Source: Larkinella insperata
GTDB lineage: Bacteria > Bacteroidota > Bacteroidia > Cytophagales > Spirosomataceae
NCBI RefSeq assembly: GCF_026248825.1
Contig: NZ_CP110973.1
Location: forward strand, 3,305,001-3,369,000
Reading direction: 5' to 3'
Length of the DNA: 64,000 bases
Within the stretch, counting starts at the first letter, position 1; every line of letters begins with the position of its first letter. A program made the translations under genes and the position numbers. Positions 60,562 through 64,000 of the stretch are shown here, in pieces. The notes beneath the pieces were generated by a model. The model saw only the letters and a list, made by a program, of their open reading frames with translations. It had not been told where the DNA came from and searched no databases.

Positions 60562-60664
60562 CTTATCGAGAAAGACGGAGGGATTGGACCCAATGAAGTC
60601 TTGGCAACCATTCAGACCCTTGAAAAAGGTGCCAAATTCCGCCCCGGCGACGGGGGTAGATAAG
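60562..60664 (+). ncRNA. SAM-I (S-box) riboswitch aptamer
   Basis: The P1 strands CTTATC (60562-60567) and GATAAG (60659-60664) close the aptamer. Inside are conserved S-box blocks: GAGAAAGACGGAGGGA (60568-60583), GACCCAATGAAG with TTGGCAACC (60587-60609), the turn AGGTGCCAAATTCC and the GCCCC...GGGGG part of P4. It senses S-adenosylmethionine and lies directly before metH, whose product feeds SAM synthesis. The 5' edge is set by P1 and by the promoter just upstream. Confidence 0.88.
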
Positions 60665-60685
60665 TTGAAAGCTGCACCCTGCTTC

Positions 60686-60751
60686 CTTTCTTCGATAAGC
60701 TGACGTTTCGTATTTGCACCATTCCGTTACCAACGGCCCAGGGGCGTTGGT
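60686..60751 (+). promoter_or_regulatory. Candidate expression platform of the metH riboswitch
   Basis: CTTTCTTCGATAAG (60686-60699) can pair with CTTATCGAGAAAG (60562-60574): 13 base pairs with one bulged U, mutually exclusive with aptamer P1. Downstream, ACCAACG (60729-60735) and CGTTGGT (60745-60751) form a 7-bp hairpin 25 nt before the metH start. No T-tract is present, so control of translation or of RNA stability is more likely than termination. Confidence 0.5.
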
Positions 60752-60776
60752 CCGTAATAATAACTGATACAATAAC

Positions 60777-63700
60777 TTGGAAAAAATAACCGACCTCCTT
60801 CAACAGCGCATCCTGCTACTGGATGGTGCCATGGGTACCATGATTCAACGCTATAAGCTGGGGGAAGAAGAGTATCGCGGAACCCGGTTTGCCGACTGGC
60901 CGCACGAACTGAAGGGCAACAACGACCTTTTGTCGATTACGCAGCCGCAAATTATCAAGGAAATCCACCGCCAGTACCTCGACGCCGGATCGGATATCAT
61001 CGAAACCAACACCTTCAGCGGTACGTGGGTGGCGATGGCCGACTACCACATGGAAGAACTGGTGTACGAACTCAACTACCAGTCGGCGAAAATTGCCAAA
61101 GAGGCAGCCGAAGAAGTAACCCGCCTGACGCCCGACAAACCCCGGTTTGTGGCCGGGGCGATGGGGCCTACCACGCGGCTGGCATCCATGTCGCCCGACG
61201 TAAACAACCCAGGTTACCGGGCCATCACCTTCGATCAGTTGGTGGAAGCCTTCTATACGCAAGTTGCCGGTCTGGTCGAGGGCGGGGCCGATCTGCTGCT
61301 GATCGAAACCATCACGGATACGCTCAACGCCAAAGCCGCGCTGTTTGCCATTGATAAATACTTCTCGGACAAAGGCCAGCAACCGCTGCCGATCATGGTT
61401 TCGGGAACCATCACCGACGCTTCGGGCCGGACGTTGTCGGGCCAGACGACGGAAGCGTTTTTGTACTCGGTATCGCACCTGCCGCTGCTGAGCATCGGTT
61501 TGAACTGCGCGATGGGGGCCGAACTGCTGCGCCCGTACGTGCAGACGCTTGCCAAAGAATCGCCGTTTTTTACCTCGGCGTACCCGAATGCCGGTTTGCC
61601 CAACGAAATGGGGGAATACGATCAGTCACCGGATGAGATGGCGGCCCAGATCGAAAGTTTTGTTCAGGACGGTTTTGTCAACATCGTGGGCGGTTGCTGC
61701 GGGTCGACGCCGGATCACATCCGGGCCATTGCCCAGGCCGTGGCCAAATACAAACCCCGCCCGAAACCGCAGCCCGAACCGTACCAGAAACTGAGCGGAC
61801 TGGAGCCGTTGAAAATCACGGAAGTAACCAACTTTGTGAACGTGGGCGAACGGACCAACGTAACCGGTTCGAAGGCGTTTGCGCGGTTGATCAAAGCCGG
61901 GGATTATGACGCAGCCCTGACCGTGGCCCGCCAGCAGGTGGAAAACGGGGCGCAGGTGATCGACATCAACATGGACGAAGGAATGCTGGATTCGGTCGAG
62001 GTAATGACCACCTTCCTGAACCTGATTGCGTCGGAACCGGACATTGCCCGCGTGCCCATCATGATCGACTCCTCGAAGTGGGAAGTAATCGAAGCGGGTC
62101 TGAAATGCGTGCAGGGAAAAGCCATCGTGAACTCGATTTCGCTGAAAGAAGGCGAAGAAATGTTTATTGAGCGGGCCCGGCTGATTAAGCGTTACGGAGC
62201 CGCAGCGGTGGTGATGGCGTTTGATGAAACCGGTCAGGCCGATAATTACGAACGGCGGATTGAAATCTGCGAACGCGCCTACCGGATTCTGGTTGATAAA
62301 GTCCAGTTTTCGGCGCAGGACATCATTTTCGACCCCAACATCCTGACCGTAGCGACCGGGATTGAGGAGCATAACAACTACGCCGTTGATTTTATCAATG
62401 CCACCCGCTGGATCAAGGAGAATCTGCCGCTGGCGAAAGTAAGCGGTGGGGTGTCCAACATTTCGTTTTCGTTCCGGGGCAACGAAGTGGTGCGGGAAGC
62501 CATGCACTCGGTATTCCTGTATTACGCCATCAAAGCCGGAATGGACATGGGCATCGTGAACGCCGGGCAGCTGGCCGTTTACGACGATATTCCGAAAGAC
62601 CTGCTTGAATACTGCGAGGATGTGTTGCTCAACCGCCGTCCCGACGCGACGGAGCGGCTGGTTGAATTTGCCGAAACCGTCAAGGCCAAGGGGAAAGCCG
62701 TGGTGCAGGACGAAAGCTGGCGGCTGGAGCCGGTGGCTGAACGGCTGAAACACGCGCTGGTTCGCGGCATTACGGATTACATTGACCAGGACACGGAAGA
62801 GGCCCGTCAGCAATTTGAACGTCCGATTGAGGTGATCGAAGGGCCGCTGATGGACGGGATGAACGTGGTGGGCGATTTGTTCGGTGAGGGTAAAATGTTT
62901 CTGCCGCAGGTGGTGAAATCGGCGCGGGTGATGAAAAAAGCCGTGGCCTATTTGCTGCCGTTTATTGAAGCCAGTAAATCGGAAGGGGCCAAAGCCGCCG
63001 GGAAAATCCTGATGGCAACCGTCAAAGGCGACGTACACGACATCGGAAAAAACATCGTTGGCGTGGTGCTGGGCTGTAACAATTACGAAATCATTGACCT
63101 GGGCGTGATGGTGCCGACCCAGAAGATTCTGGAAGAAGCGAAAAAACACAATGTCGATATCATTGGTTTGAGCGGTTTGATTACGCCCTCGCTCGACGAG
63201 ATGGTGGGCGTAGCCAAAGAAATGGAGCGGCAGGGCTTCAAGTTGCCGCTGCTGATCGGTGGGGCCACGACCTCGCGCATTCACACCGCCGTCAAGATTG
63301 ACCCGCACTACTCCGGGCCGGTGATTCACGTGCTGGATGCCAGCCGGAGCGTACCCGTAGCCGGACGACTCACCAGCGAGCAGGAAAGTACGCGCGATCA
63401 GGTTTTTCAGGAAATCAAAGCCGAATACGTCAAGCTGCGCGCCGATCACGCCAAACGCAAGCAGGACAAAAATTACCTGACGATTGAAGCGGCCCGCAAA
63501 AACAAAACCGCCATCGACTGGTCGGCATTTGAGCCGCTGAAGCCGCAGTTTCTGGGCAATCGGTATTTCCCGGATTATTCGCTGAAAGAAATTGCGGAGT
63601 ATATCGACTGGACGCCGTTTTTCCAGACCTGGCAGTTACACGGCAAATACCCGAAAATTTTCGACGATGCCGTGGTGGGCAAAGAAGCCCAAAAACTGTA

Positions 63701-64000
63701 CGACGATGCCAACCGGCTTTTGCAGCGGGTCATTGACGAAAAATTGCTGAAAGCCAAAGCCGTCGTTGGGTTCTTCCCGGCCAACTCGGCGGAAGACGAT
63801 GTCCTGCTGCACGAGTTCGAGGAAATTGCCCACGAAGTTCCCTGCGAACGGCACGGCTCGCACACGCATATCGAATACAAACTCAGCCATCTGACGGAGG
63901 CCAAAGAAGCGCAGAAATCCGTTGGAGAATTGATGTACGACACCAAAACCGTGTTGCACTTCCTGCGGCAGCAGAACCAGAAAGCACCGGGGTTGCCCAA
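60777..64000 (+). CDS. metH: Cobalamin-dependent methionine synthase (3' end outside window)
   Basis: Open from TTG 60777 (in-frame TGA at 60765) to the window edge: 1074 codons of an expected ~1230. It transfers methyl from 5-methyltetrahydrofolate to homocysteine via B12. The homocysteine domain (1-330) has zinc ligands Cys244 (N-C-A-M-G-A) and Cys307/Cys308 (G-G-C-C-G-S-T-P), matching E. coli 247/310/311. The pterin domain has F-V-N-V-G-E-R-T-N-V-T-G-S. The B12 cap and binding domain has D-V-H-D-I-G-K-N-I-V-G with cobalt-ligand His754. The reactivation domain starts about 930 and is cut. The TTG start is supported by the N-terminal alignment L-L-x-x-R-I-L-L-L-D-G-A-M-G-T. Controlled by the SAM riboswitch upstream. 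Confidence 0.96.
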   Translation, partial: MEKITDLLQQRILLLDGAMGTMIQRYKLGEEEYRGTRFADWPHELKGNNDLLSITQPQIIKEIHRQYLDAGSDIIETNTFSGTWVAMADYHMEELVYELNYQSAKIAKEAAEEVTRLTPDKPRFVAGAMGPTTRLASMSPDVNNPGYRAITFDQLVEAFYTQVAGLVEGGADLLLIETITDTLNAKAALFAIDKYFSDKGQQPLPIMVSGTITDASGRTLSGQTTEAFLYSVSHLPLLSIGLNCAMGAELLRPYVQTLAKESPFFTSAYPNAGLPNEMGEYDQSPDEMAAQIESFVQDGFVNIVGGCCGSTPDHIRAIAQAVAKYKPRPKPQPEPYQKLSGLEPLKITEVTNFVNVGERTNVTGSKAFARLIKAGDYDAALTVARQQVENGAQVIDINMDEGMLDSVEVMTTFLNLIASEPDIARVPIMIDSSKWEVIEAGLKCVQGKAIVNSISLKEGEEMFIERARLIKRYGAAAVVMAFDETGQADNYERRIEICERAYRILVDKVQFSAQDIIFDPNILTVATGIEEHNNYAVDFINATRWIKENLPLAKVSGGVSNISFSFRGNEVVREAMHSVFLYYAIKAGMDMGIVNAGQLAVYDDIPKDLLEYCEDVLLNRRPDATERLVEFAETVKAKGKAVVQDESWRLEPVAERLKHALVRGITDYIDQDTEEARQQFERPIEVIEGPLMDGMNVVGDLFGEGKMFLPQVVKSARVMKKAVAYLLPFIEASKSEGAKAAGKILMATVKGDVHDIGKNIVGVVLGCNNYEIIDLGVMVPTQKILEEAKKHNVDIIGLSGLITPSLDEMVGVAKEMERQGFKLPLLIGGATTSRIHTAVKIDPHYSGPVIHVLDASRSVPVAGRLTSEQESTRDQVFQEIKAEYVKLRADHAKRKQDKNYLTIEAARKNKTAIDWSAFEPLKPQFLGNRYFPDYSLKEIAEYIDWTPFFQTWQLHGKYPKIFDDAVVGKEAQKLYDDANRLLQRVIDEKLLKAKAVVGFFPANSAEDDVLLHEFEEIAHEVPCERHGSHTHIEYKLSHLTEAKEAQKSVGELMYDTKTVLHFLRQQNQKAPGLP

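Noticed and set aside
61626..63449. 607-codon open frame on the minus strand
   Set aside because: It is the antisense shadow of metH; the plus-strand frame carries all MetH motifs in order.

Overview
The window looks like a chromosome piece of a Bacteroidota member of the order Cytophagales (Spirosoma/Larkinella/Dyadobacter-like). This is inferred from tandem ~800-residue FtsX/MacB-type permeases, PadR-linked 'permease prefix' transporters, TAnnTTTG promoter boxes, weak Shine-Dalgarno sites and moderately GC-rich DNA. No rRNA, tRNA, CRISPR array, transposase or integrase gene was seen.

Region 1 (1-24.4 kb) holds nine ABC-transporter permease genes, the first cut by the window edge, all on the + strand. 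Each intact one has two periplasmic MacB-like domains and two FtsX membrane domains but no ATPase domain. Between them lie a Uma2-like nuclease relative (-), a secreted protein with an internally duplicated module, a secreted M20 metallopeptidase (-) and a PA14-OmpA envelope protein.

Region 2 (24.4-30.4 kb) is a metabolic insert: a secreted esterase with an N-terminal carboxypeptidase-regulatory domain (-), a Tat-exported mannonate dehydratase-like protein, a GH37 trehalase and a secreted acetyl-xylan-esterase/dienelactone-hydrolase-like protein (-).

Region 3 (30.4-45 kb) adds five more permeases. Three carry an N-terminal permease prefix domain and sit behind PadR repressor genes. Five transcription units (first genes at 8433, 14690, 30610, 36725 and 40066) share a layout not explained by housekeeping promoters: paired TGTCCG/CGGACA half-sites 50-64 bp upstream of a -24/-12-like element (TGG...TTTG). 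This suggests a sigma-54/enhancer-binding-protein regulon made of permeases, and is the most interesting signal in the window. No ATPase, adaptor protein or activator gene lies in the window.

Region 4 (45-60.5 kb) has pfkA and a PAP2 phosphatase, then a surface-polysaccharide cluster: four glycosyltransferases, four SAM methyltransferases, a Wzx-like flippase, a GNAT/FemAB-like protein, a NodU/CmcH carbamoyltransferase and an SxtJ-like membrane protein. A Ppx/GppA phosphatase gene is embedded in it. The cluster probably makes and decorates (methyl, carbamoyl, perhaps acyl) a cell-surface glycan.

Region 5 (60.5-64 kb) is metH, cobalamin-dependent methionine synthase, running off the right edge. 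Its leader contains a SAM-I (S-box) riboswitch, a well-matched Bacteroidota promoter overlapping the upstream terminator, and a 13-bp alternative pairing that could be the expression platform.
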